DNA of 64,000 bases from JAPLJC01 sp052326585 (lineage in GTDB: Bacteria; Desulfobacterota; Desulfobaccia; Desulfobaccales; 0-14-0-80-60-11), in contig JBKQLU010000076.1 of NCBI GenBank assembly GCA_052326585.1, forward strand, positions 4,695-68,694, in the 5' to 3' direction. Positions 28,012 to 36,238 of this stretch are shown piece by piece (within the stretch, counting starts at the first letter, position 1; each line of letters opens with the position of its first letter). Position numbers and translations under genes: made by a program. The notes below the pieces were generated by a model. It searched no databases. It was not told the DNA's origin and saw only the letters and a program-made list of their open reading frames with translations.

Positions 28012-28118
28012 CATGACCTCCCTTGTCGGTCCGGAGAGCTTTCTCGGGTCCGAGGCCGGTCATGGGCGCCTGGCCAGGTTCAGCCAAGACCGGTCCCCGG
28101 CCCGAGTTTTGGCAATCT

Positions 28119-28658
28119 TCAGATCGATTTATAGCCCAATTCAAAGGCCTGCTGATTCTCCTCTTTGAATTTGGGAATGATGTTCAGCAGGCTTTCCAGA
28201 AGAACTTCCTTCTTTATGGCCCCATCCTCTTCAAGGATCTTGGCAATGGCTCCCAGCACTATGGAGTTGCTGAACAGGGGTTTGCCGAAATTGTCCATCG
28301 CCAGCTTTTTGGCCGGCAGGGCCCTTTGTGAACAGGTCAGCCGGCCGTCGACCTCCTCCACGAAGTCCGGATCATAGATGATCAGCCCATTATCGGCCAC
28401 GGTGTGTTTAAAGCGGTTATAGGCGGCTGAAGAAAGGGCGATGAGATAGTCGGGACATTCGCACATGGGACTATCGACCACCTCTTTGGCCAACACCACC
28501 TGACTTCTGACATAGCCGCCGCGCATTTCAGTGCCATGGCTTTTCAGCATGGTGACCCGGAGACCTTGCTTCACCCCGGCTTCTCCCAGGATCTGGCCCA
28601 GCCGCACCACGCCCTGGCCTCCAAAGCCGCTCGCCACCACCTCTATTCTGTCTCTCAT
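28119..28658 (-). CDS. korC: 2-oxoacid:ferredoxin oxidoreductase, gamma subunit
   Basis: A 179-residue gamma subunit with the family N terminus SGFGGQGVVRLGQILGEAG, the KSHGTEMRGG block and the P-x-CPDYLIAL segment. It joins the alpha and beta subunits to decarboxylate a 2-oxoacid to acyl-CoA with ferredoxin reduction. Its ATG overlaps the beta stop by 4 bases. Substrate specificity (2-oxoglutarate or another 2-oxoacid) is inferred from family only. Confidence 0.88.
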   Translation of the reverse strand: MRDRIEVVASGFGGQGVVRLGQILGEAGVKQGLRVTMLKSHGTEMRGGYVRSQVVLAKEVVDSPMCECPDYLIALSSAAYNRFKHTVADNGLIIYDPDFVEEVDGRLTCSQRALPAKKLAMDNFGKPLFSNSIVLGAIAKILEEDGAIKKEVLLESLLNIIPKFKEENQQAFELGYKSI

Positions 28659-29509
28659 AGCGTGCCGGTCCTCCTGATCTTGTCGGTTGCCCCCCAGACC
28701 AATTCGGAAAATTCGGGCCTGGAATTGCTGGCATCATGCCAGATGCCGGTGGCCCAAATGGTCTCCGGGGTCTCCTGGCCCAGGGGTGCAGTATGTTTTT
28801 TGAACCACCGGAAAATTTCCACCGGCACCCGGGACCCCAGATGCTTCATGGCAAAGTTGGTGACACAGGGATGAGGCATGTGCACCAGCGAGAAGCCCCG
28901 GTTCAGGATGGCTTTCTTAACACTCGCCACCGCCGCGAAGCCGTCCGCCAAGACCACGTGGCGGGCCAGGAAGGTGGCGCCGGCTCCTTTTAAGATATAC
29001 ATCACATCCATACCTTCGCTCATCAGGTTGGGCTCGAACATGCCGTATGGGCTGGAATCGGTCTTTACCCCCATGGGGGTCGTGAAGCCGAATTGACCGC
29101 CGGTGGACTGGTATCCCAGGTTATCGTGCACGATGACCGTGATATCGGCATTGACCCGGGCGGCGTGGATCAGGTGCATGAGGCCGATGCCGAAGGCGTC
29201 CCCATCACCGACGCTCAGGACGATCTTCTTTTCCGGGGGCAGGGCGATGCGCAGGCCCCGGGCAATAGCGTAAGCCCGGCCGTGGGTTCCGGCGAAGCCG
29301 TCGCCTTTAAAGGTGGCAAAGGTCTGCCGGCCGGCGCAGCCGATGGAGGTGCCCCAGATAACATCCGCCGTACGTAATCTCAGCTCCTTAAAGGCCTGGA
29401 TCACCACCTTATGGTTCATTCCCAGCCCGCAGCCGGAGCAGGCGGTACTGGGGATTTTCCGGGGGCGCAAATATTCTTCGATCAAACTGCTGGCAAAATA
29501 TAGTTCCAT
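28655..29509 (-). CDS. korB: 2-oxoacid:ferredoxin oxidoreductase, beta (TPP) subunit
   Basis: A 284-residue TPP-binding subunit. It has ACSGCGLG, a TSIGCAGR block, the HGRAYAIARGLRIA segment and the TPP/Mg motif VLSVGDGDAFGIG...N. The ATG at 29509 shares its A with the alpha stop codon and has GGGAGG 7 bases upstream, so translation is coupled. Confidence 0.9.
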   Translation of the reverse strand: MELYFASSLIEEYLRPRKIPSTACSGCGLGMNHKVVIQAFKELRLRTADVIWGTSIGCAGRQTFATFKGDGFAGTHGRAYAIARGLRIALPPEKKIVLSVGDGDAFGIGLMHLIHAARVNADITVIVHDNLGYQSTGGQFGFTTPMGVKTDSSPYGMFEPNLMSEGMDVMYILKGAGATFLARHVVLADGFAAVASVKKAILNRGFSLVHMPHPCVTNFAMKHLGSRVPVEIFRWFKKHTAPLGQETPETIWATGIWHDASNSRPEFSELVWGATDKIRRTGTL

Positions 29510-30684
29510 CACCAAGCCTCCCATTCCCAGCCATTCCGCTGCAGAGGCTGGTCTTTTAAGATCTTGTCAAAGGTTTCCAGCAGGTCTTTATTGGTGGGCA
29601 GATCCCCGCAGATGCCCAGGAAGTGCACCTCGGAGTCATGCGGGACCGCCCGCTGGATCTCCCGCACCAGTTGCCCATCCCAATTGAGCTCCACGGCCAG
29701 GTACTTGGCCTTTCTGGTGAAGTGTTCGTCAGGAAAGGGCCACAGATTAATGAGCCGCAGAGAGCCAACTTTCATGCCCTGGCTGCGGGCCCGGCCTACC
29801 GCGGTGTTCACCACCCGGGAGGGAGTGCCGTAGGAGACGACGACCAAATCCGGATCGTCATCCATGAACTTTTTCTCGTAATGGTGGTTAAAGAGTTGCC
29901 GGTTATTCCGCACCTTGTAAATGAGACGGTAGGCATGCTTGTGGTGGTCTTCCACCTCTTCGATATCGTAGCCCTGTTCGGTCGGCGTCCAGTCGGAACA
30001 GAGGCCGCCGGTGTCTTTGCCCATCTGCACCGGAGGGATATCCAGTGCATCCGTGGCTGGATAAAAATCAGGGCCAGGGTGAAACTTCCGGGGCTGGAAG
30101 CGGAATCCCATCTCTTTCATTTCCGCTTCGGTTTCGGGGATCGAAATGTCCTCCCAGCCATCGGTGATGAGCTGGTCAGCCAGAATCGTGACCGGCATGC
30201 GCAGCCGTTCGGAGAGGTAGAAGGCCTCAATGACCATGGCCATGGCTTCTTGAGCCGAGTTCGGCGCCAGGACCACGTTCTCGAAATTGCCGCCTTGGGT
30301 GGGATAGCGGGTATTGTAAAACTCGCCCTGGCCGGGGGCCCCGGTAATCCCGGATACCGGACCCACCCGGCCGGAGTTCAGGACCACCATGGGCATCTCA
30401 CATCCCAGGGCCCAGCCATAGGGATCCGCATAAAGAATGAAGCCTGGGCCGGAGGTCGCGGTCATGGCCTTCATGCCTCCCAGCGACGCCCCGATACAGA
30501 GGTGCATGGCGGCACACTCGTCTTCGGCCTGCAGGTACACCCCGCCCACCTGCGGGAGGCGCAGGCTCATGGATTCAGCTAATTCAGTAGCCGGGGTAAT
30601 CGGGTATCCGGCAAAGAAGCGGCAGCCGCCGATGATGGCTCCCTCGGCAATGGCGAAATTTCCAGTTTCCAAAAAGCGTTTCAT
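29509..30684 (-). CDS. korA: 2-oxoacid:ferredoxin oxidoreductase, alpha subunit
   Basis: A 391-residue alpha subunit with GNFAIAEGAIIGGCRFFAGYPITPATEL at the N terminus, the AEDECAAMH and TSGPGF blocks, and the RMPVTILADQ segment. AAGGAG precedes the ATG. No ferredoxin-type delta subunit gene is present; the upstream flavoprotein, which ends in two 4Fe-4S motifs, starts the unit and lies 18 bases away, so it may supply that function. Confidence 0.9.
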   Translation of the reverse strand: MKRFLETGNFAIAEGAIIGGCRFFAGYPITPATELAESMSLRLPQVGGVYLQAEDECAAMHLCIGASLGGMKAMTATSGPGFILYADPYGWALGCEMPMVVLNSGRVGPVSGITGAPGQGEFYNTRYPTQGGNFENVVLAPNSAQEAMAMVIEAFYLSERLRMPVTILADQLITDGWEDISIPETEAEMKEMGFRFQPRKFHPGPDFYPATDALDIPPVQMGKDTGGLCSDWTPTEQGYDIEEVEDHHKHAYRLIYKVRNNRQLFNHHYEKKFMDDDPDLVVVSYGTPSRVVNTAVGRARSQGMKVGSLRLINLWPFPDEHFTRKAKYLAVELNWDGQLVREIQRAVPHDSEVHFLGICGDLPTNKDLLETFDKILKDQPLQRNGWEWEAW

Positions 30685-30702
30685 ATGATTTCTCCTTGGT
30701 TT

Positions 30703-32358
30703 TTAGGAGGCAATGTCCTTAATCACTTCTCTGACGCCAATGGCAAAATCGGGGCAGACAAAGTAGCACTTGAGGCAGTTGACGCAATGGTCCGAGGATT
30801 TGACCTCCATCGGCCGGTAGCCCTTCTGGGTGAAACCGGCGGACGGCACGAAGGTGCCGACCCCGCAAACTTCGGCACAGTAGCCGCACTCTTTGCAATT
30901 CTCTCTTTCGATTACCACTTCGAATTTGCGGGCGTCGCAATTCAGACAGCGCGAGGCTTCGGCCTTGATGTCCTGGTCGGCCATGGGAAGTTCCACGTGC
31001 TCGAAATCGAGGACGCTTTCCCAAGACTTGAGATGCGGGAGATCATGGCGCGGCTCCACCAGAGGGATATATTCCTCGAGTTCCACAAAGTCTTCGGGCG
31101 CGGCAAGGGTTTCGGCAATGTCGCCCTGGCCGCCGAGAAATTTATCGATCTCGCCAGCCGCCTGGCGCCCCTGCGCAATGGCGCTGACGATGGAAGCCGG
31201 TCCGGTGACCACGTCGCCGCCGGCAAAAATCCCCTCAGCCGAGGTAGCCAGGTGGTCTTCAGCAACCTCCACCCGGTTCCCGGCCAGGTGCACCGGCGTG
31301 GTTTTGACAAAGTCCAGTACCGGCGTCTGGCCAATGGCCAGGATGACCGCGTCGGCGCTTACCTTCTCGGTAGTCTCTTCATCATAGACCGGGTTGAATT
31401 TTCCGGTCTGGTCGAATACCTCCAGACAGCGCTTCAATTTGACGCCGGCCACCTGAGCGGCGCCCAAGATTTTCACGGGAGCCCACTGGTTGTTGATGAC
31501 AATGCCTTCCTCTTCAGCCAGGGCGATTTCGAAAGGATGGGCCGGCATCTCTTCACGTTTTTCCAGGCAGAAGAGGTTGACCTTCTTGGCCCCCAGCCTC
31601 CGGGCGGTGAGCGCTACGTCGAGGGCGACGTTGCCGCCGCCGATGACGGCCACCTCGCCTCCGATGGTGCCCTTCAGGCCCAGGACCGCACCCTGCAGAA
31701 AGTCCAGCCCCCAGTAGACCCCGTTTTTATCAGCACCCTCCACGGGAATTTTGGCTGAGGCGCTGGCTCCCACGGCAATGAACACCGCGTCGTAATCCTG
31801 CTTGATCTCCTCCAGGGTCACATCCTGGCCCACCTGGGTGTTCCCTTGAAAAATTACCCCCATCTCCAGAATGACCTTGATATCTTTGTCCAATCTGTCT
31901 GCGGGCAAACGATATTTGGGTATGCCGTAACGCAGCGTCCCCCCCGGCTTGGGGAAGCTATCGATAAGAGTCACCTGATGACCCAGGGTAGTCAAATAGT
32001 AGGCCGCGGTCAGTCCAGCCGGACCGGCGCCGATAATTGCCACCTTTTTTCCCGAAGGCGGGGTCTTTTTCCGGTTGGTGAGCCAACGGTCGCCCCCTTT
32101 ATCCATCGCCGCCCGCTTCAAAGCCCGGATGGCGATGGGATCGCCAAACTGCTTATAGGCGCAGACGTCTTCACAGGGAGCGAAGCAGGCGTCGGCGCAC
32201 ACGGTGGGCAGAGGCAAATGTTCCCGCAAGACGGCAACCGCTTCATCAAAGCGGCCATCACGCACCGCCCGGACATAGCGCGGCACGTCCACCCCAGCCG
32301 GACAGGCAGCGCTGCAGCGCGGGGTGATAAAATCTTTCCTGCTAACCTTTAAGCTCAT
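30703..32358 (-). CDS. GltD-like FAD/NAD(P) oxidoreductase with N- and C-terminal iron-sulfur sites
   Basis: A 551-residue protein. The N-terminal cysteine domain (RCSAACPAGVDV, CADACFAPCEDVC) is that of GltD/dihydropyrimidine dehydrogenase-type proteins. Two Rossmann folds follow: FAD site VAIIGAGPAGLTAAYYL and NAD(P) site VAVIGGGNVALDVA. The C terminus has two 4Fe-4S motifs, CKECGYCAEVC and CVNCLKCYFVCP. It probably moves electrons between NAD(P)H and ferredoxin for the downstream Kor enzyme. It heads the minus-strand unit and has GAGGAGG 9 bases before its ATG. Confidence 0.85.
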   Translation of the reverse strand: MSLKVSRKDFITPRCSAACPAGVDVPRYVRAVRDGRFDEAVAVLREHLPLPTVCADACFAPCEDVCAYKQFGDPIAIRALKRAAMDKGGDRWLTNRKKTPPSGKKVAIIGAGPAGLTAAYYLTTLGHQVTLIDSFPKPGGTLRYGIPKYRLPADRLDKDIKVILEMGVIFQGNTQVGQDVTLEEIKQDYDAVFIAVGASASAKIPVEGADKNGVYWGLDFLQGAVLGLKGTIGGEVAVIGGGNVALDVALTARRLGAKKVNLFCLEKREEMPAHPFEIALAEEEGIVINNQWAPVKILGAAQVAGVKLKRCLEVFDQTGKFNPVYDEETTEKVSADAVILAIGQTPVLDFVKTTPVHLAGNRVEVAEDHLATSAEGIFAGGDVVTGPASIVSAIAQGRQAAGEIDKFLGGQGDIAETLAAPEDFVELEEYIPLVEPRHDLPHLKSWESVLDFEHVELPMADQDIKAEASRCLNCDARKFEVVIERENCKECGYCAEVCGVGTFVPSAGFTQKGYRPMEVKSSDHCVNCLKCYFVCPDFAIGVREVIKDIAS

Positions 32359-32546
32359 GAATGATTTCCTCCTCAGAAATATCGGTATACGCTTTAGGCA
32401 TAGTCTTCATATATTCCCTCTGGCGTGGATTCCGGGACCACTTCCATGCCTGTCATTGAAGATATAGCCCTAGAGAAACCCCTTTCAAGGCGCGGCCCCA
32501 GATGCGGTTGAATTTTTTTTAAAAAATCCAGGACACTTAATTCCAC

Positions 32547-32630
32547 CTCAAGAAGGGCGCCAAAATAGCGACGGCAAGAAGGTCAGGGCAGAAGAAGACT
32601 TGTTGGAAATTAATCAAATTAGGGCAAGCC
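32547..32630 (-). promoter_or_regulatory. Candidate sigma54-type promoter and upstream site for the GltD-like/kor unit
   Basis: On the minus strand TGGCGC-CCTTC-TTGAG (32562-32547) has the spacing of a -24/-12 promoter, with GA instead of GC at -12. A conserved element (32605-32630, AAATTAATCAAATTA core) lies 43 bases further upstream. The same pair with the same layout occurs before the beta-keto acid cleavage gene. Confidence 0.55.
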
Positions 32631-32704
32631 TCGGGAGAAGCCGGCGGCGCCCCGGTCCCCCGGCGTGCCATCAGCCTCTCGCTCCCCATAGCCTCTTATT
32701 CCCA

Positions 32705-33955
32705 TTACTCTGTAAGAATTACAATTTCTTCAGTAATTTCGTCCTGCAGGTGCACGTACTCTGGAATAAAGCATCCCACAATTATGGCCAACATGGCCCA
32801 ACACAATGACAGCAACATAATACCGGCGCCGATAGAATATTTTGCGGCAATTATCCCTATCATAAGTGGGGCCACCGACGAAAAACCCCGCCCTAAATTG
32901 AATGATGCGCCAACTGCAGTGCCGCGTATATTGGTTGGATAACTCTCGGACATATAAGCAGCATTTAGAGCCGGGGGCATTTGTTGAAAAATACCATATA
33001 TTAACATTAAAGCAAAAACATTGGCGGCAGTATTAAAGTGAACAACCACCGGCAGCCAGATAGCGGCGCAGATGGAGGCGATAACATAAACAGGTCTCTT
33101 CCTCCATTTGGAGGAAATCCAGCCGGCACAAAGATTAGCGACAATCTGCCCCAGGGCCCAGGCGATGATAAATTCTTGCGCCTTGACGATACCATAGCCC
33201 CTTTCAGTAGCAAAATATGTCGGCAACCATATGCTGCCTCCCCAAAAGGCGCATTGGTAAAAGAATATACTAAAGCTCCAGGCAGTAAACATCTTTAAAT
33301 TACTGCGGTGCAGTATAGCCTTAGTATCTTCACGCCAGCGCGATTTTTTCTGTTTCTCTCTCCGCCATCTTTCGGGTTCCTCAACGTTACGCCTGATCCA
33401 AAAGGCAGCAATCACCGGCACCGCGCCCGTCAAAAACAACCAGCGCCAGCCATAAAGCGGTAAGATAAAGCCGGCAAGAGAGCTTGCCAAAATAATGCCA
33501 ACCGGCCAACCGCATTGCACCAGCCCGGAACCCATGGCCCGTTTTTTGGTCGGCAAATACTCAGCCATTAAGACGGCGCCAACCCCCCACTCACCGCCAA
33601 GGGCCAACGATGCTATAAAACGGACCAGAGTAAATGTGATGGCGCTGTGGCATAAGGCTATTACGCCTGAACCGATGGTAAAAATATAGATGGTCCAGGA
33701 TAATGTCCTGACCCGGCCGAAACGGTCCGCCGCAAATCCCGCAATAATCCCTCCTAGACCAACGCCAATCATCTGCCACATAGCCAGCTCGCCGGCCATG
33801 ACTTTACTTATGCCGAAGGCGACAATCAGTATAGGTAGGGAGGCTCCCAAAAATTGCAGATTCATGGCATCTAGAAGAAAACCAATAAAGCCGGAAGCAA
33901 CGGCGTAATTGGCCTGATTTTTGCCCTTCTTACCTGGGGCCATTTCTTGGGGCAT
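32705..33955 (-). CDS. MFS transporter, aromatic acid/sialate-like
   Basis: A 416-residue 12-segment carrier with the MFS motif GFAADRFGRVRTLSW and the early acidic GFLLDAMNLQFLG segment seen in AAHS/SHS carriers. GGAG lies upstream. It is the third gene of the BKACE/dehydrogenase group (153-base gap), so it may be a second importer of the same or a related acid. Confidence 0.82.
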   Translation of the reverse strand: MPQEMAPGKKGKNQANYAVASGFIGFLLDAMNLQFLGASLPILIVAFGISKVMAGELAMWQMIGVGLGGIIAGFAADRFGRVRTLSWTIYIFTIGSGVIALCHSAITFTLVRFIASLALGGEWGVGAVLMAEYLPTKKRAMGSGLVQCGWPVGIILASSLAGFILPLYGWRWLFLTGAVPVIAAFWIRRNVEEPERWRREKQKKSRWREDTKAILHRSNLKMFTAWSFSIFFYQCAFWGGSIWLPTYFATERGYGIVKAQEFIIAWALGQIVANLCAGWISSKWRKRPVYVIASICAAIWLPVVVHFNTAANVFALMLIYGIFQQMPPALNAAYMSESYPTNIRGTAVGASFNLGRGFSSVAPLMIGIIAAKYSIGAGIMLLSLCWAMLAIIVGCFIPEYVHLQDEITEEIVILTE

Positions 33956-34108
33956 TGCCGGTCTCCTCTCTGAGAAAAGGATGAAAAAGATTTAAATACG
34001 CCGAATGCTTATGATGACTAACCCCGTTTAATCTGAAATCCCCGCCCGTCCGGCGATTTCCTGAGATTAGGCGGCACCACGGCTGCCGCCAGATACCCCG
34101 TTTTTTAG

Positions 34109-35059
34109 TTACAATTCTCCAAGTTCCTGGAGCAGTTTCTTGACCCGCATCAGTTTATAGTCTCTTTCTTTGATAATCTCAGCCAGGGGTTTGTCCCCAT
34201 AATCGAAAAATCCTTTGCCGGTCTTCAGCCCAAAGTGACCCTCTGCGACCAGTCTTTTTAATGTCGGGGAAATCTTCTCTACGGGGGCCAGGCCCTTGGG
34301 GGGGTCTTCAAGGACTCGTAACACATGGTCAAGGCCGGTATGGTCCAGCCTTTCCACAACCCCGGTTATGGGCAGCCGCACTCCAAGACTGGCCTTGACG
34401 GCACGGTCGATCTTCTCAGCGTCTGCGTACCCCTCATCGATCATAAAATAGATCTCCCGGTTTATCGCCCACTGAATGCGATTGACGATACAGCCAGGCA
34501 TGAATTTGTTCAGGGTAACCGGCACCAGGCCCAATTTCCCAAGCCACTCATGCACCCGGGAGAAGATCTGGGGGTCGGTTCTGGGATTGGCTACCAGCTC
34601 CACCAGGGGCACCAAATAGGGGGGATTATAAAAATGCGTGATGAGAAAGCGCTCCAGCAGTTTCTCCGGCGCCAGGGGGAAGACATCGAGATACGAGGTG
34701 TTGCTGGTCACTGCCGGCCCGTCCGCCTTTATTAAGCCGGCCAGCTCGCTGAAAAGCTGCTTTTTCGCTCCGGCATTTTCGATAATCGCCTCGATAACCA
34801 GGTCGGAGTTTTGAATAAACTGCCTAAAATCGGTGGAGGTCTGAATACGTTTCACCACCAGATCTGGATTAACGGCCGCTTCCCCGAAATCATTCAGGGC
34901 CTGGGCGTGGGAACGGATCAATTCCAAGGCCTTGTCCAAGATCCCTTCGTTAACGTCCGTGAGGCACACTTCGCACCCCGCCCTGGCGAAGATCAAGGCC
35001 AGGGCATGCCCCATGGTGCCCGCTCCCAAAATTGTCACTACCTTCAAGTCTCGCGCCAT
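34109..35059 (-). CDS. 3-hydroxyacyl-CoA dehydrogenase-family NAD enzyme
   Basis: A 316-residue dehydrogenase. GAGTMG at residues 12-17 binds NAD. The catalytic His is in ITHFYNPPYLVPLVE, and the C-terminal domain carries the HFGLKTGKGFFDYG signature. Relatives oxidise the 3-hydroxyl of acyl-CoAs, or free 3-hydroxy acids such as carnitine or gulonate. Being next to a BKACE enzyme, the second option is attractive: oxidation of a 3-hydroxy acid to the beta-keto acid which BKACE cleaves. It lies 60 bases after the BKACE gene with GGAGGGGAGG upstream. Confidence 0.85.
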   Translation of the reverse strand: MARDLKVVTILGAGTMGHALALIFARAGCEVCLTDVNEGILDKALELIRSHAQALNDFGEAAVNPDLVVKRIQTSTDFRQFIQNSDLVIEAIIENAGAKKQLFSELAGLIKADGPAVTSNTSYLDVFPLAPEKLLERFLITHFYNPPYLVPLVELVANPRTDPQIFSRVHEWLGKLGLVPVTLNKFMPGCIVNRIQWAINREIYFMIDEGYADAEKIDRAVKASLGVRLPITGVVERLDHTGLDHVLRVLEDPPKGLAPVEKISPTLKRLVAEGHFGLKTGKGFFDYGDKPLAEIIKERDYKLMRVKKLLQELGEL

Positions 35060-35119
35060 GCCTCCCCTCCTTCTTCTGCGATGGTTATTCGGTCATACTC
35101 CCGGCTCGCTTGGCTGGTA

Positions 35120-35947
35120 TTAGCGTTTCTCCAACCCCAAGATTGTTCTCGCTTCCTCTGGGGAGGCGATTTCACGGCCATATTCATGGGATATCCTGAC
35201 AATACGCTCCACAAACTGAGCATTGGTTTTAGCGAGAACCCCTTTGCCATAATAGATGTTATCCTCCATGCCGACGCGAATATGTCCCCCCATAAGTAAG
35301 CCCATCATGGAGATGGGAAGATGCCCCCGCCCAATCCCGATTACGGACCAGGTAGCATCCGCGGGTAGATATTCATGAAGGTAAAGAAGCGACTTGGGGG
35401 TGGCGGGGGCCCCCCAGGGGGTCCCGAGGACAAATTGGAAATGGAGCGGATCATCTAATTTTTTCTGATTCCGCATACCCAGAGCGGTGACGACCATTCC
35501 CAGGTCAAAGATTTCAATTTCCGGCTTTACCCCCTTTTCTTTCATCTTCTTGGCACAGGCCTCGAGGAATTCGGGTGGATTGCTGAAGACCCCGCTGCCC
35601 AAATTGATGGACCCGGCATCAAATGAGGCCAATTCCGGCTGCAGCTCCAAGGGAATGAGACGCTGATCAATGGGAAGATTTATTCCTGCTACCCCGGAAG
35701 TCGTCAGATTAAGGATGAGATTGGTTTTCTGGCGCAAGGGGGTGACCACTTGCTGATAGATCTCCAGATTTTGGGTGCCGAATCCGGTTTTGGGATCGCG
35801 CACGTGAATATGAACGATAGCTGCCCCGGCATTCCAGCAATCAATACAGGATTGGACGATTTCCTCCGGAGTGATGGGAATATAGGGAGCTATATCCCGC
35901 ATATTCCGGGACCCCGTTACGGCCGCGGTGATGATCAATTTTTCCAT
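35120..35947 (-). CDS. Beta-keto acid cleavage enzyme (BKACE, DUF849)
   Basis: A 275-residue TIM-barrel metalloenzyme. His46 and His48 in IVHIHVRDP and Glu228 in HIRVGMEDN are the expected metal ligands. The family condenses a beta-keto acid with acetyl-CoA and splits it into acetoacetate and a new acyl-CoA; Kce of lysine fermentation and dehydrocarnitine cleavage enzyme are known examples. The ATG at 35947 has GAGG 6 bases upstream; the alternative start 4 codons earlier has none. It is the first gene of its unit. Confidence 0.9.
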   Translation of the reverse strand: MEKLIITAAVTGSRNMRDIAPYIPITPEEIVQSCIDCWNAGAAIVHIHVRDPKTGFGTQNLEIYQQVVTPLRQKTNLILNLTTSGVAGINLPIDQRLIPLELQPELASFDAGSINLGSGVFSNPPEFLEACAKKMKEKGVKPEIEIFDLGMVVTALGMRNQKKLDDPLHFQFVLGTPWGAPATPKSLLYLHEYLPADATWSVIGIGRGHLPISMMGLLMGGHIRVGMEDNIYYGKGVLAKTNAQFVERIVRISHEYGREIASPEEARTILGLEKR

Positions 35948-36067
35948 AGTAATCCTCAAGGCTCCAAGATTTTTGGTGAAGCCGGCTGCTAAAACCTGGT
36001 TTAAGCCTTAGCTTAACTCGAAGAAGAGCAAGTGTGGCCGGGGAAGAGCCCCCGAGTGATAAATGCC

Positions 36068-36154
36068 TTCAAGAAGGGTGCCAAATTGGCATGAGGCAAG
36101 GAGGCCGGCCCGAATAAGATAACTAATTGAAAATTAATGAAATTATGGTAAGCC
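36068..36154 (-). promoter_or_regulatory. Candidate sigma54-type promoter and upstream site for the BKACE unit
   Basis: TGGCAC-CCTTC-TTGAA on the minus strand (36083-36068) has the -24/-12 layout, with GA at -12. The matching element at 36129-36154 (AAATTAATGAAATTA core) lies 46 bases upstream. It is about 110 bases before the BKACE start and just downstream of the sigma54 activator gene. Confidence 0.55.
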
Positions 36155-36238
36155 GGGGGGAAGCTGCCAAATAGGGGGAAAATAATTTCGCCATAATTTG
36201 TCCGCAAATCAAGACATGTATGGAAATGGCGACAATAT

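Noticed and set aside
36013..36207. A 64-codon minus-strand frame upstream of BKACE
   Set aside because: It overlaps the conserved promoter and upstream element that recur without this frame before the kor unit.
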